A stretch of DNA of 64,000 nucleotides. It comes from Centrapalus pauciflorus (Eukaryota > Streptophyta > Magnoliopsida > Asterales > Asteraceae). The stretch is taken from the NCBI GenBank assembly GCA_020465985.1, contig JAANYP010000849.1:268658-332657 (forward strand), written 5' to 3'. Position numbers and translations under genes: made by a program. A model generated the notes under the pieces. The model saw nothing but the letters and a program-made list of their open reading frames with translations. It ran no database searches and had not been told where the DNA came from. Shown piece after piece: positions 32,464-44,847 of this stretch (positions are counted from its first letter, which is position 1; every line of letters starts with the position of its first letter).

Positions 32464-34363
32464 AGGGGCGTTTGGCTCGCGGAATGGAATTTGAAGGAGT
32501 TCGAATTTAATTTATACTATATAGTAGTTGATTGGTTGAAGCATGAAATGACGTTTAAGGTTACCTAATGGTATGTGTTGTGTGAAATGTAAGGAATCTA
32601 AATTCATTTATGATGGAGTTTTATATGCTTAAAGTTTGTAACTTTAACATAAGGGAAACAAAACCTTTGCAAACTGGATCAATCATGAACACGAAGAACA
32701 CATACATAGAATGGTTAGGAATGTACCTTAATGATGAATATAGTCGCGTTAAAATACTTGGAACGGCTTTAGCGGAGACACCGATGCTTCACCAATGCGA
32801 ACTCGGAGCTAGATCACGAAGAATACACACTTGAAGGTGTGTGTGTGACTGGTTTTAGAGAGGAGGGGTAGAGAAAAAAACAATTGTCTTTAGGGGTTTC
32901 AAAAGTCATCTGAATGGTTAAACCCCTCCCTATCTATAGTGTAACATCGGGCACTAAACCAGGTTAGCAACAATGACCCAATCTGTATTTAATATCCAAT
33001 TATAATCTAATCAGTGGTCATTAGAAATTAATCAAAGTGATTAACAATACTCATTAGAAAATTCAACTCAATTAGAATCAAATTCATCGGTGCGATGAAT
33101 CGGGAAATCAATTAATCCGATCGATTTACGATATGAGGGATTAATTCAACTAAGTACATAATTAAATTATGATTAGTAACACTAATCAAACACTAATACA
33201 ATTACTTAACATTAATTATGCAAGACTAAAACAATTCATTAAACAATGCATCCAAAAGTATTTATGAATTTACAAGAAAAGGGAAATACAAGAATACATT
33301 TCTAAATACATTTATAAAAAAAAATAGAAATACATGTATAAGACATGTATGGCCGGCCCTATAGGCCATGTGTGTATTAGAGTTCGACTTCTATTTTTTA
33401 ATAATACTTTAAACACAATCATTTTGTTTAAAAGTGCACTCTACCTTTTTTCATCCATGTCTTTCATCATTTGAAAGACCAAACACTTTGCCTATAAATA
33501 AGACCTCATTTCTCACTTATTTTCCACACTTCAAACATAAAAAATCTCTCCTTTTCTCCTCTAAAAATCGGATCTATAAACACACACATCAAAAATCTTT
33601 TCATTCAAGTGTTCTTCAAGATATTCAAGAGTTTTTGGTGCAAGTCTTGCAAGGATTTCAATTTCTACTCAAAATCATATTCTAAATACTTCAAAGTAAG
33701 TAAATACTAACATATTTCATCTTATATTTATGTTTATATAAGTCTTGCATAATATATATAATCACCAACAACAACAAGTTTCATAAAAACTCAAATTTAT
33801 AAGTTTCTAGTTTTTATTTTTAAGTTGTTTCTTTAAATGTGTTTATGAATATATGAACACATTATAAAAATGTTAATATTATGAAAACATGTGATATATA
33901 TGTGTTTTATAGCTTTTATAACTTTCATACAAGTAGTCTTTGAATAAACAACAAGAATCATAAGTTATTTCAAGTTTATAAACTGCGGATTTTCGGCAGA
34001 AAATTTATATCGACTTTTAAAAATCATAACTAATTCATAACTTAACGAAATTTGTTGATTCTTGTCTCAAAGGTTAGATCTATGTCTTAACTGTAGATCT
34101 GGAAGTTTTCATAATTTATTTTGGAGTTTAAGACCTCCAGAAATTTTTTGGGAAACCGAAAGTTTGACAACTCAAAAAATGGCCAACATAGGGTTTTTAA
34201 CGAGCTTTTTCACCAACCTAAACATCTCGAAAAATGGCTGTTCTTGATTCTAAAAATCCTTTGTATATAGTAGTTTAATGTCCTAGAAAACCAAAGCCTA
34301 AAACATTTTGGAGCTTGGTCAAAAACAGCCTCAAAGTAGGCCGAAAAACCTCCGAAAAAGCTG

Positions 34364-34367
<4 letters not shown>

Positions 34368-34443
<76 letters not shown>
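34368..34443 (+). repeat. (AT)n microsatellite
   Basis: About 37 AT units inside the Gypsy-2 5' LTR. The 3' LTR has about five units at the same place, so expansion followed insertion or occurred in the template. Confidence 0.95.
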
Positions 34444-34447
<4 letters not shown>

Positions 34448-34882
34448 TGACGTTTTAAGTGGGTTTTATTTATAAACTTGTAATGTTGGGTGATTTAAGA
34501 CATAAAAATCTATAAATATACATATTATCATATATTAGAGATATTAAGTCCTTATGATCATTTAGGACTCTGTTAAACACATCCGGTTTCATCACCCATC
34601 AAACAACGTAAACTTGCATTTTTGCGCGTATTTTGCCATCACAAGCTTGGTGAATCTTCATAGCCCCTATTTTCACTATCTATTGGGGTGGAAATACATG
34701 CACTGTTTTCATATGGACATCAAAACTGTTTATTTCTTATATGTATTACATGTTTGGATCCATCAGCCCTCAAATCATGAACCGTTAATTGCATTTATTT
34801 GCAAGCGCGAATATATTGTGGATAGATTTATTGGGAGTCATGTCCCCCATTTGGGTTAGTTCAGGTCGGCTAACAGCGAGTG

Positions 34883-36007
34883 TGTTAGGCACAAAAAGGC
34901 CTCAGTCAAACCTGTTCTACATCTGAGGGGGAGATTTATAATCAAACCTGTTGATGCATTTGAAGGTTGAATTTAAGGCCTGTTATATGCCTTATTGAAA
35001 CCTGAAAATGATTTGCAATATCAGTCTAAAGCTGTTCTATATGTTGCATGTGTTGCAACTAAGACAGTTTGTCCAAGCTGTTCTGTCTGCTGAACAGGCT
35101 GGACATAAACTGTCTACGCTGCTCTACACTGTTGAGCAGCTTGGGCATTTTTAAAGTGTTCTGTTCTTTGTGAACAGAACCTGTTCTTTGTGAACAGGCT
35201 AAACACTTTATGGAATATGTTTCCAAGTCATCATGTATTGTTTTTGACTACAAGATCAGTTTACAAAGTCGAAGACAAAGTGGAAAACAGAACTGCTCAG
35301 TCTGCCCAAGCTGTTCTGTAACATGAAGACAAAAGGTTATTTGAAAAAGGGTGACAGACCTTTTTCTTATATCAAAATAGGCCTTTACAAGGAAGAAAGA
35401 CGCAAAGTTGACATTCCTAAATTAGTTAAAGGCAATGCAACAGTAGACAAAGTAAAAAGACAAAAGTTCTGCACATGTGAAGTCAAGTCTGCTTTTCAGA
35501 AAAGTGCAGAAAAGGTTATGTTGTCTTTTCAACAAGACTTCTCCTTTTTCATTCCGTCCAATGAAGATGTTTCTCTTAGATCCTCTAAGTGAGTATAAAA
35601 GGAAGCTTCTAAGGTCAGAAAGAAGTGTGAAGAAAGCTAAGTGCTGAAACCCAAGAGTGAACGTGCAAGTGTGATATTCATGCATGCAAGTCTTCTGTGT
35701 AAACCAGTATCTATGTGTCTAAGCTGTTTTACATAAGCTGTTCCTTTAAGTCTTGTAAACACAGTGAGTGCTTCTTAGTGAGTGTATTCATTGTATACTA
35801 GTTCGAGTCTGTCTTAGACTAGTGAACATACTGTTGTATCTGTCATCTCAGCTTGAACTATTCCGCATTCAAGCTTGTTTGTAATTAACAAATTGTTGAT
35901 AATACATACAAACATTGAGAAAAGAGTGTGTAGTTTTTTAAATTGCTGTATTCACCCCCCCTCTACAGCTTATAACTATATACTTTGGAAACCTCTCGGG
36001 ACCTACA
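34883..36007 (+). mobile_element. Solo LTR of the Copia-1 family
   Basis: Starts TGTTAGGCAC and ends GGGACCTACA, and matches the Copia-1 LTRs along its whole length including CCAAT (35558) and TATAAAA (35594). Flanked by the perfect duplication GAGTG (34878-34882, 36008-36012). The sister LTR of Gypsy-2 at about 42300 shows the undisturbed site with a single GAGTG. A whole element therefore inserted here and was reduced by LTR-LTR recombination. Its poly-C run is only seven bases. Confidence 0.95.
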
Positions 36008-36531
36008 GAGTGCATATATATTCAACACACGGTATTACATATGGGAATACTGCACAGGGCAAACTCATTTTAATTAAGCTTCGGTTGCATGATGGTTTAT
36101 GTAATACATACACGGAATTTATGATTTTATAAATTCAACTCATCTGATAATGTCCATACAACTGGTCTTTTCGCGTAAACCTATGAGCTCACCAACAATT
36201 TGTTGACGTATTTTAGCATGTATTTTCAGGTGTTTGAGACATGCACATTTATCGGAAGTATTCCAAGGCTTCCGTTCATTTTGGAGTCGTATCGTTTTCA
36301 AACTCGGAGATTCATTTGCATTTTTCCTAATAAACTAAATTGTGTATCTACATCTTGGTATTTTAAGAACTACTCACGCTGTATTTTGGTTGTGTAAAAC
36401 AATATTTATATTTGAAGTTAAATCAATGTATTTTTGAAAAACGTCCATATAGTGGTCATTCGTTATGATTATGGTTACGCTTCCGCGACGTCACGCTTCG
36501 TTGCCAACCGGGGAAACGGGGTGTGACAGAT

Positions 36532-36544
36532 TGGTATCAGAGCC
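36532..36544 (+). other. Primer binding site of Gypsy-2 (Met-tRNA type)
   Basis: TGGTATCAGAGCC begins three bases after the 5' LTR. Perfect match to the usual plant site. Confidence 0.9.
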
Positions 36545-37965
36545 ATATTTATAGTGAACTAGGTTGCATTAGTACCTAGACTATAACTGCTACAAAAACT
36601 AAACTTTCTTCTAGAACCGTGGACACATATTTGGACTCTGATGACAATAACATGTCGAACAATATGGTTATTATCCTCTTTGACTTAGAGGATGAATTCT
36701 CAGCCATGGAACATAGAAGCCAAGGTGACACTGAGTTATTCTTTGGATCGGGAACCCACCCAGACTAAATCAATGACGACGTAATGGACTCGTCAAAGCA
36801 CAAGGAGGGCAATTGTGGCCCTGCAACACCAACTGCACCACCATCACCACCACTGAAACCATCCCAATGGACCATTAAGGAAGTTCACCCCTAGGAAAAG
36901 GGTGTGACTAGCACAACGGGAGTCTATCCCGATACTTACTCATTAACCAAGCCCGCCGCTATAACGACAGGCGAACGTAAGATAGTGGGGATGGATGCCT
37001 CACACTCTCCAAGAGTGGAGAAACAAGGAAGGGATCCCAAGCCAGTTAGAAACACCATCTTCCTCTCATGTGCCGACACTTACCCATAAACCTATGTAAC
37101 AAACGATGCCCCGTTGGTGGCAAGGGCCGCTGGACACGACCCCCAATTTCGACAAAATCCACCAAGAGGTCGGTGAGATCTTTGCAAGGACTAAGCAGGA
37201 AGCAATGAAAACCATCAATAAACCTTAGGCCAACCAGAATACCTAAGCGATTCAAACAAGACGGAATAGACAAATTGTGACAGCGCCTAGCAGAGCGCAA
37301 AGCCCATAATGTAGAACTAACCCAACGACTTAACGCTCTGGAGTACGAGGAAACCCCAGAGGCATCTCATACTTAGTACCCTTCTATCATTTTATAGTAT
37401 TTATCTAGGCTATACTATTTGATATATCTTAGGGTAAATAAGGCTTAAGAATTTATCAGAAAATTCTGACCATATCATATACAAAGATTAAGTATCAAGA
37501 ACTTTTATGAGGAATTAAGTATTAACTACAACTCTGCGTAGGAAAAGATAAAGCTGTGAATATCTGCCTAAGAAATTTCAAACCCGTAGACTTATCCTCT
37601 TACCCCATTAGATACCACTTATGCATTTCTACTATTTGATACTGGTGCTGATAGGAGATTTTTATCCACTAAGTTCACTAAGCAGATAAATTCCATTAAG
37701 TGCTACTTATGCTATTGAGGTTGATAACAGTGAGACGCTTAAGACAAATAATATAAGTCGAGGATGCTCCTTAGAATTAGTAGGCCGACTCTTTGAAACA
37801 GACTTGATACCCATCAAACTCGGAAGTGTTTACGTGGTCATAGGCATGGATTGGCTACCGAAAATCATGTGGAAATAGTATGCAACAAGAACACAGTTCA
37901 TATACCTTTAGCCAATAAGAAGGTCCTTACTGTCCAAGGCAAAGCAAGAAATACCAAAGTAAGCA
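36545..37965 (+). pseudogene. Gypsy-2 gag and protease remnant
   Basis: From the leader to about 37600 only fragments with gag-like composition remain, with no zinc knuckle and no frame longer than about 60 codons. A retropepsin active site with F-D-T-G-A order is legible at 37635-37649, followed by RRFLSTKFTKQI and, out of frame, an IGMDWL-like motif near 37845. The distance from primer site to protease (1.1 kb) is short for this family, so most of gag is likely deleted. Confidence 0.6.
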
Positions 37966-38214
37966 TCATCTTTAGCATTAGGACCCTAAAGTGTTGATAG
38001 AGAAGGAGCCAAAGGAAAAGCGGCTCGAAAATATTCTTATTATTCCCAAAGTTTCTCCAGAACACTTACCTGAACTCCCAACATCAAGGCAAATTCAAAA
38101 ATCGGCCTAGTATCAGGTGCGGTACCAGTGGCTCGAGCACCATGCCGATTAGCCCCATCAATAGTGTAAGAATCGTCCAACCAACTCTAGGAGCTCTTAG
38201 ATAAAAGGTTTATA

Positions 38215-39290
38215 AAACCGAGTTCCTCACTTTGGAGGAGCTCCAGGTTTGTTCATAAAGGAGAAGGATGGAACTTTCGGGATGTGCGTCAATTACCGAG
38301 AGTTAAATAAGCTAAAAGAACCAATACCCACTTCCAAGGATCGATGACTTGTTTGACAAACTCTAAGCATTAAGCTTCTATTCGAAGATCGACCTAAGGT
38401 CTGGTTATCATCAGGTTAGAGTTCGCAGGAAAGGTATTCCAAAGACAGCTTTCAGATTCCGTTTCGGTCATCGTAAATTCATATTAATGACGTTTGGATT
38501 AACCAGTGCCCCCACGGTACTCATGGACTTATCGGGTGTGCAAACCTTATCTAGTCAAATTCGTGATTGTATTCATGAATGACTTTTAATCTACTCACAA
38601 AACAAGGAGGACCACGAGCAAACATTTAAGTCTAATTCTAGAGTTGTTGAAGAAGGAACAACTATAAGGTTCCAAGTTGACCCCGCAAAGATCGAGGCTA
38701 TCAAGAATTGGTCAACTCTTAGAACCCCCATAGAGATACGACAGTCCTTAAGACTTGCCACTTATTATAGGCAATTATAAAAATTTTCTCAAAGATCACC
38801 GGAGCTCTAACAGAACTGACCCGAAAAGACATTAAGTATGATTGGGGCGAGGATCAGGAGACATCATATCAGTTATTAAAGCATAAACTGTGCAGTGCGC
38901 TTATTTTATCCAAGAGAAGCAAGAAATTTGTAGATTACTGTGACGCTTCACACAATGGGTTGATGTAGAAAGATAGGGTCATAGCTTATGCTTTATTAAA
39001 ACTTAAGGTTCACTAGGTGATTTACACAACGCATGATCTGGATCTTGAAGCAGTAGTCTTTATCCTTGGAGACATTAGTTGTACGGTATGAAGTGTATTG
39101 TATTCACGGACCATAAGAGCCTCCAACACATCTTGAACCAGAAAGAGTCGAATACGAAGTAGTACCGTTGGATGGAACTAATAAGTAATTGCAACCGTGA
39201 AAATTCGTTATCACCTGAGGAAAACTAATGAGCTAAGCCGTTAAGAGTACAAGTGGATAAATAGTGTAGGATAAGGGCTAATAAAAATCG
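38215..39290 (+). pseudogene. Gypsy-2 reverse transcriptase and RNase H remnant
   Basis: Legible in alternating frames: EKDGTFGMCVNYRELNKLKE near 38270, YSKIDLRSGYHQVRV near 38375, then FGLTSAPT. The catalytic box at 38572-38583 reads FMND where F-x-D-D is required, so the first aspartate has become asparagine. RNase H remnants (VDYCDASHNGLM; YTTHDLDLEAVVF) follow at 38930-39070. Stops and frame changes occur every 50-150 bases. Confidence 0.8.
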
Positions 39291-39299
39291 ATATTTCAT

Positions 39300-40084
39300 G
39301 AATAGAATCTGATTACTCTGTTTGGTGGAATAAGAAAGCTGGCTATGGATGAAGGACACAAATTAAGATATGTCGTTCACCCCGGATCTGATAAAATGTA
39401 TCATGACCTTAAGGAGCTATACGGGTGGCCTATCATGACATTGCCACATCTGTCAGAAAATTCCTAACATGCTCCAAAGTTAAGATAAAACATCAGAAAC
39501 CATTTGGGTAATAGTCGACAACCTAACAAAATCCGCGCGTTCCTACCAATCAAGAAGAACATCAGGATGAATAAGCTAGTCCAAACGTACCTCAAGGAAG
39601 TTGTCTCCGGACACGGAGTGCCTATTATAATCATTTCGAAAATGGATAGCAGATCTACATCTAAGTTTTTGGCAATTATTACAACAAGCTTTGGATACAA
39701 ACTTAGACATGAAGTACCACATATCACCCTCAGACCGATGGTCAGAATAATAGAACGATCGAAACCCTAGAACACACATTAAGAGCCTGTGTAATGGATA
39801 CTCAATTACCTTAGTGGAATTATCATACTACAATAGCTATCACTCAAGTATTGAAGCTGCTCCGTTTGAGGCCCTCTACGGGCAAAAGTCTCGATCATCG
39901 ATTTATCAGGAAGAAGTGGGAAATGGCCAAATCACTTGCGTTAAGATCATTCACGAAACTACCGAAAGGATAGTACAGATGCGAAACTGACTAAAAGTTG
40001 CCTGCGATTGTAAGAAAGTTATGCACATGAAAATAGAAATCCCTTGAGTTCTAATTAGGAGAACGAGTACTGATGAAAGTCTCG
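39300..40084 (+). pseudogene. Gypsy-2 integrase remnant
   Basis: An H-H-C-C region is suggested at 39355-39490. The core is legible at 39504-39770 (LTKSARFLPIKK, YLKEVVSGHGVP, SKMDSRSTSKF). The second catalytic position falls in SKMDSR where SDRDSR is usual, and a stop at 39768-39770 precedes the glutamate region. The part around 39800-40080 is frame-shifted. Confidence 0.75.
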
Positions 40085-40086
40085 CC

Positions 40087-40500
40087 ATGGAAGGGCGTGA
40101 TATGATTTGGGAAACAAGGATAATTAAACCCTTGATACGTTGGCAATGCAAAGTCTTAAAGGGAATTGGACTCGTAGCTTATCGTTTAGAGTTACCACCA
40201 GAGCTTAGCAGCATGCACAATACCTTCCATGTATCGAATAAGAAGAAGTGTTTGTTAGAGGAGACACTTGTTAACCCCTTGGAAGAGATCCAACTAACTG
40301 ATAAACTTCGCTTCATCAAAGAGCCGGTTGAAATCATGGAACGTAAGGTCAAAGGATTGAAACACAGTTGTATAACCATCCTCAAGGTCAGATGGAATTC
40401 TAGACATGAACCAGAATTCACTAGGGCATGCAAAGGCCAGTTTAAGCAAAGATATTCTCATCTACTCTTAAGTAACAATACCCCTGAGGAAACAGGATAA
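40087..40500 (+). pseudogene. Gypsy-2 integrase C-terminus (chromodomain-like tail)
   Basis: 137 codons open to TAA. AYRLELPPELSSMHNTFHVSN is the conserved integrase C-terminal strand region, followed by ITILKVRWNSRHEPEFT, the chromodomain-like block of Tekay-type elements. It aligns in plan with 15739-15990 of Gypsy-1. The expected WERE acidic signature is changed to RACKG, so chromatin-mark binding may be lost. Confidence 0.75.
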
Positions 40501-40522
40501 AATTTCGGGACGAAATTCCCTT

Positions 40523-40534
40523 AACAGGGGGAGA
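40523..40534 (+). other. Polypurine tract of Gypsy-2
   Basis: AACAGGGGGAGA directly before the 3' LTR. Confidence 0.8.
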
Positions 40535-40535
40535 C

Positions 40536-42821
40536 TGTAACATCCGGCACTAAACCAGGTTAGCAACAATGACCTAATCTGTATTTAATAGCCAATTATA
40601 ATCTAATCAGTGGTCATTATATATTAATCAAAGTGATTAACAATACTCATTAGAAAATTCAACTCAATTAGAATCAAATTCATCGGTGCGATGAATCGGG
40701 AAATCAATTAATCCGATCGATTTACGATATGAGGGATTAATTCAACTAAGTACATAATTAAATTATGATTAGTAACACTAATACAATTACTTAACATTAA
40801 TTATGCAAGACTAAAACAATTCATTAAAACAATGCATCCAAAAGTGTTTATGAATTTACTAGAAAAGGGAAATACAAGAATACATTTCTAAATACATTTA
40901 TAAAAAAAATATAAATACATGTATAATACATGTAAGGCCGGCCCTATAGGCCATATGTGTATTAGAGTTTGACTTCTATTTTTTTAATAATACTTTAAAC
41001 ACAATCATTTTGTTTAAAAGTGCACTCTACCTTTTTTCATCCATGTCTTTCATCATTTGAAAGACCAAACACTTTGCCTATAAATAAGACCTCCTTTCTC
41101 ACTTCTTTTCCACACTTCAAACATCAAAAATCTCTTCTTTTCTCCTCTAAAAATCGGATCTATAAACACACACATCAAAAATCTTTTCATTCAAGTGTTC
41201 TTCAAGTGTTCTTCAAAATATTCAAGAGTTTTTGGTGCAAGTCTTGCAAGGATTTTAATTTCTACTCAAAATCATATTCTAAATACTTCAAAGTAAGTAA
41301 ATACTAACTTATTTCATCTTATATTTATGTTTATATAAGTCTTGCATAATATATATAATCACCAACAACAACAAGTTTCATAAAAACTCAAGTTTATAAG
41401 TTTCTAGTTTTTATTTTTAAGTTGTTTCTTTAAATGTGTTTATGAATATATGAACACATTATAAAAATGTTAATATTATGAAAACATGTGATATATATGT
41501 GTTTTATTACTTTTATAACTTTCATACAAGTAGTCTTTGAATAAACAACAAGAATCATAAGTTATTTCAAGTTTATAAACCGGGGATCTTCGGAAGAAAA
41601 TTTATATCGACTTTGAAAAATCATAACTAATTCATAACTTAACGAAATTTGTTGATTCTTGTCTCAAAGGTTAGATCTATGTCTTAACTATAGATCTGGA
41701 AGTTTTCATAATTTATTTTGGAGTTTAAGACCTCCAGAAATTATTTGGGAAACCGAAAGTTTGACAGCTCAAATATGGCCAACATAGGGTTTTTAACGAG
41801 CTTTTTCACCAACCTAAACATCTCGAAAAATGGCCGTTCTTGATTCTAAAAATCCTTTGTATATAGTAGTTTAATGTCCTAGAAAACCAAAGCCTAAAAC
41901 ATTTTGGAGCTTGGTCAAAAACAGCCTCAAAGTAGGCCGAAAAACCTCCGAAAAAGCTAGAAAATTATATATATATAAACTTGACGTTTTAAGTGGGTTT
42001 TATTTATAAACTTGTAATGTTGGGTGATTTAAGACATAAAAATCTATAAATATACATATTATCATATATTAGAGATATTAAGTCCTTATTATCATTTAGG
42101 ACTCGGTTAAACACATCCGGTTTCATCACCCATCAAACAACGCAAACTTGCATTTTTGCGCGTATTTTGCCATCACAAGCTCGGTGAGTCTTCATAGCCC
42201 CTATTTTCACTATCTATTTGGGGTGGAAATACATGCACTATTTTCATAGATCTATTGGGAGTCATGTCCCCCATTCGGGTTAGTTCAGGTCGGCTAACAA
42301 CGAGTGCATATATATTCAACACACGGTATTACGTATGGGAATACTGCACAGGGCAAACTCATTTTAATTAAGCTTCGGTTACATGATGGTTTATGTAATA
42401 CATACACGGAATTTATGATTTTATAAATTCAACTCATCTGATAATGTCCATACAACTGGTCTTTTCCGTAAACCTATGAGCTCACCAACAATTATTTGAC
42501 GTATTTTAGCATGTATTTTCAGGTGTTTGAGGCCTGCACATTTATCGGAAGTATTCTAAGGCTTCCGTTCATTTTGGAGTCGTATCGTTTTCAAACTCGG
42601 AGATTCATTTGCATTTTTCCTGATAAATTAAATTGTGTATCTACATCTTGGTATTTTAAGAACTACTTACGCTGTATTTTGGTTATGTGAAATAGTATTT
42701 ATATTTGAAGTTAAATCAATGTATTTTTGAAAAACGTCCATATAGTGGTCGTTCGTTATGATTATGGTTACGCTTCCGCGACGTCACGCTTCGTTGCCAA
42801 CCTGGATAACGGGGTGTGACA
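40536..42821 (+). repeat. 3' LTR of Gypsy-2
   Basis: 2286 bp from TGTAACATCC to GGTGTGACA. It keeps the empty insertion site for the solo LTR (about 42297-42302) and lacks about 110 bp near 42249 relative to the 5' LTR. Short frames here (41020-41307, 42496-42690) repeat in the other LTR and are not genes. Confidence 0.93.
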
Positions 42822-43186
42822 TATAGACGATGATTAGATAAAAGAAGACCATCTTTACTTATTCAAATAATTATCCTAAATAATCAATATTATTAGGATA
42901 ATATTCCATCCATTTATCTAATTATCTTTCCATAATCAATAAATTACTAGCAACTTTTTAATAAGTTACACCCGTGTGACCCTAAAGTGAAGTTATGACA
43001 TCGGATAAGACAATTAATAGATGGCAATGACCATAATCTAACAATTTACAAACATCTAGGAATGTTAAATTCCTTGAACCATAGATTTTGATGGAATTTA
43101 AACACATCTTTATTCATTACGTATGTTGTCCAAATACACTATATGCAAATTCCAATTCATTAAAAATCCATTCTGTGCCCCCCCCC

Positions 43187-43672
43187 CCCCCACCCCAAAA
43201 AAAAAAACAAAAAAAAACTATTTGGATATTTAAAAAATAGATATGGGATAAATACATGCTATTATATGTCCAGTTATATGAACCCATCATGAAAATATGA
43301 AATTTGGATGTTCAAGCATAAAATATACACTATTTCAAATGTGGTAGCACACATAAATTTGAATATGTGAGTATCTAGTCTTCTATTACACTATGTCATA
43401 CAATAGTAAATGAAGTAAGTCAGTAACTGATCACGAAAATATGAATTTTGGATGTTTAAGCGTAACAAATACTTTGTTTAACTTACCTATTATGTTTTTT
43501 GGTTTGTGCAAAGCATTAGAATTATATGTTTATAAGATTTTATTTTATCTATCTTCATTTGAAGTATTCTATAACCATAGGTTACCTCTCATTTCCACGG
43601 ATTGAATTGTAGCGAATGCTCATAATTGACAAGGTTAAGTGGTCAGCCGGGGTTTTGAGAGACGTATTATTA
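43187..43672. other. AT-rich spacer, probable 3' flank of the decayed host gene
   Basis: Begins with an A-rich simple run. No ORF with recognisable content. If the minus-strand exons above 43673 are real, this holds their 3' untranslated region and downstream DNA. Confidence 0.35.
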
Positions 43673-44279
43673 CTACACAAGCTGCTTGAACGTATAGTCT
43701 GCATCAGCATCAAGACAACATCCAAATCAAGGTATGTACCGTCTTCAATGACATTTAAGATGTATATATAACTCACCTAAATTTTGAATGTCATTGACTT
43801 TTATTCCTTCGATGTAAGTCCGGACTCCGGAGACATTTTCTTTGTTTCTTAGGATATTCTCTTCCTGCACACGATAGGTAGAAAAGGTAATTGGATTAAG
43901 AAATTATTAGGAAGAAGCTAAATCATATATTGGTGGTAAAGCTGCAATCTTGTCTTTAACCTTTAAATCATGCAATGCCCGATGATTGCTTTTGCAAGGA
44001 CAAAATCGTCTTGGTTTGCACGTTAGATTTGGGTGTTTGATGTTCTAAAAGTCCATGATTCAAATCTGAAACATATTTTGATAAGTCACATAGGTTTGTT
44101 TAAAATCAATATATGTGAAAGGGGTAGTGTCCTTAAAAACAAATCAACCTGTTGCTATATGGGCAATAGGTTGATGTAACTTCATAAACTTTTTGTATTG
44201 AACAATAAACATCTTTTTGTAGCGGTACCATTCCAAACGACAATGATTGCTTGCATACCTGATTGCTCTTTTTATTCTG
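43673..44279 (-). pseudogene. Candidate 3' exons of a decayed host gene
   Basis: Read on the minus strand. The first piece is half of an exon cut by Copia-3 (44279-44259, donor CAG|GTATGC). Next is an 88-nt exon (43864-43777) after acceptor GTGTGCAG and before donor TTAG|GTGAGT, reading EENILRNKENVSGVRTYIEG and more. A possible last exon (43698-43673, after GATGCAG) reads in phase through DYTFKQLV to TAG, giving a 78-nt intron. Phases agree across all joins. The product would be charged and helical; I do not recognise it. Very short exons can arise by chance; support comes from consistent phase and good splice sites. Confidence 0.45.
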
Positions 44280-44847
44280 TGTAAGGTCGCCTACCTACGG
44301 ATCCTATATTGACGTTACGCCGTCCAACGAGTGCGGAATCCTCGTTAACGGTTTGACGGATAGACCACACATATGGAACACGGAGACACACACGATGATA
44401 GACGCACACTAGAATGCCCCGACACGTGATTCTCTCCAAGAACACACAAAATCGCCTAGTATGTTCGTAATCGCCTCTACTGTAATTCTCTGCCCCCAAT
44501 TGTTAATTAAAACGGATTAACACTTAATTATAACCCCTGATTTGAACTTGCCTTGGACAAGTTCGAGATGGCCCAAGCCCACGAACTTGTCCACTATAAG
44601 TTCAAACCATGGCCTTTGAACTTATTCTAGAACTTGTGTTTGAACTTATCTTTGAACTTATGTTTGAACTTATTGTAAAACATCAATTACAGACAAGTTC
44701 AAACATACATACAATCAATATCAAACATACATCAGACATATAACAAACATATATCAAACACGTATTAATATGCAATTACGAACAAATTGACTATTACAAA
44801 ATATCATCTATACTTAGACTACTATCGTCACACAGGATGCACTAACA
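44280..44847 (-). repeat. 3' LTR of Copia-3
   Basis: 568 bp; on the minus strand it starts TGTTAGTGCATCC and ends GGCGACCTTACA. It contains tandem 12-bp AAGTTCAAA-type units, two fewer than the 5' LTR. Confidence 0.93.

Larger units (their letters stand above)
32940..36528 (+). repeat. 5' LTR of Gypsy-2, interrupted by a solo LTR
   Basis: Native length 2459 bp after removing the Copia-1-family solo LTR and one GAGTG. It contains an (AT)n run at about 34368-34443 that is only five units long in the 3' LTR, and a segment of about 110 bp (34712-34822) missing from the 3' LTR. These two differences account for nearly all of the 173-bp length gap. Confidence 0.93.
32940..42821 (+). mobile_element. 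Gypsy-2: Ty3/gypsy retrotransposon, plus strand, heavily decayed interior
   Basis: LTRs at 32940-36528 (with a solo LTR inside) and 40536-42821 start TGTAACATC and end GGTGTGACA. Perfect duplication TATAG at 32935-32939 and 42822-42826. Met-type primer site at 36532 and purine tract before 40536. Remnants of protease, RT, RNase H and integrase occur in gypsy order, but gag is barely recognisable and nearly every frame is broken. The LTRs look about 98% alike outside indels, so the insertion seems much younger than the state of its coding region. Confidence 0.93.
32464..43186. mobile_element. Probable small inverted-repeat DNA element (about 0.84 kb) interrupted by Gypsy-2
   Basis: The left end GGGGCGTTTGGCTCGCGGAATGG and what follows resemble, in reverse, the sequence before the C-run at 43175-43186 (CCATTCTGTGCCCC, AATTCCAATTCATT). 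The GGGGCGTTTGG form is common at plant PIF/hAT MITE ends. The pairing covers about 45 bp with mismatches. No target duplication could be fixed because of the C-run. A short frame at 32610-32834 has no known domain. Low certainty. Confidence 0.35.

Noticed and set aside
43582..43776. 64-codon minus-strand frame as one gene
   Set aside because: It begins in what looks like an intron after the 88-nt exon; the in-phase reading ends at TAG 43673 instead.
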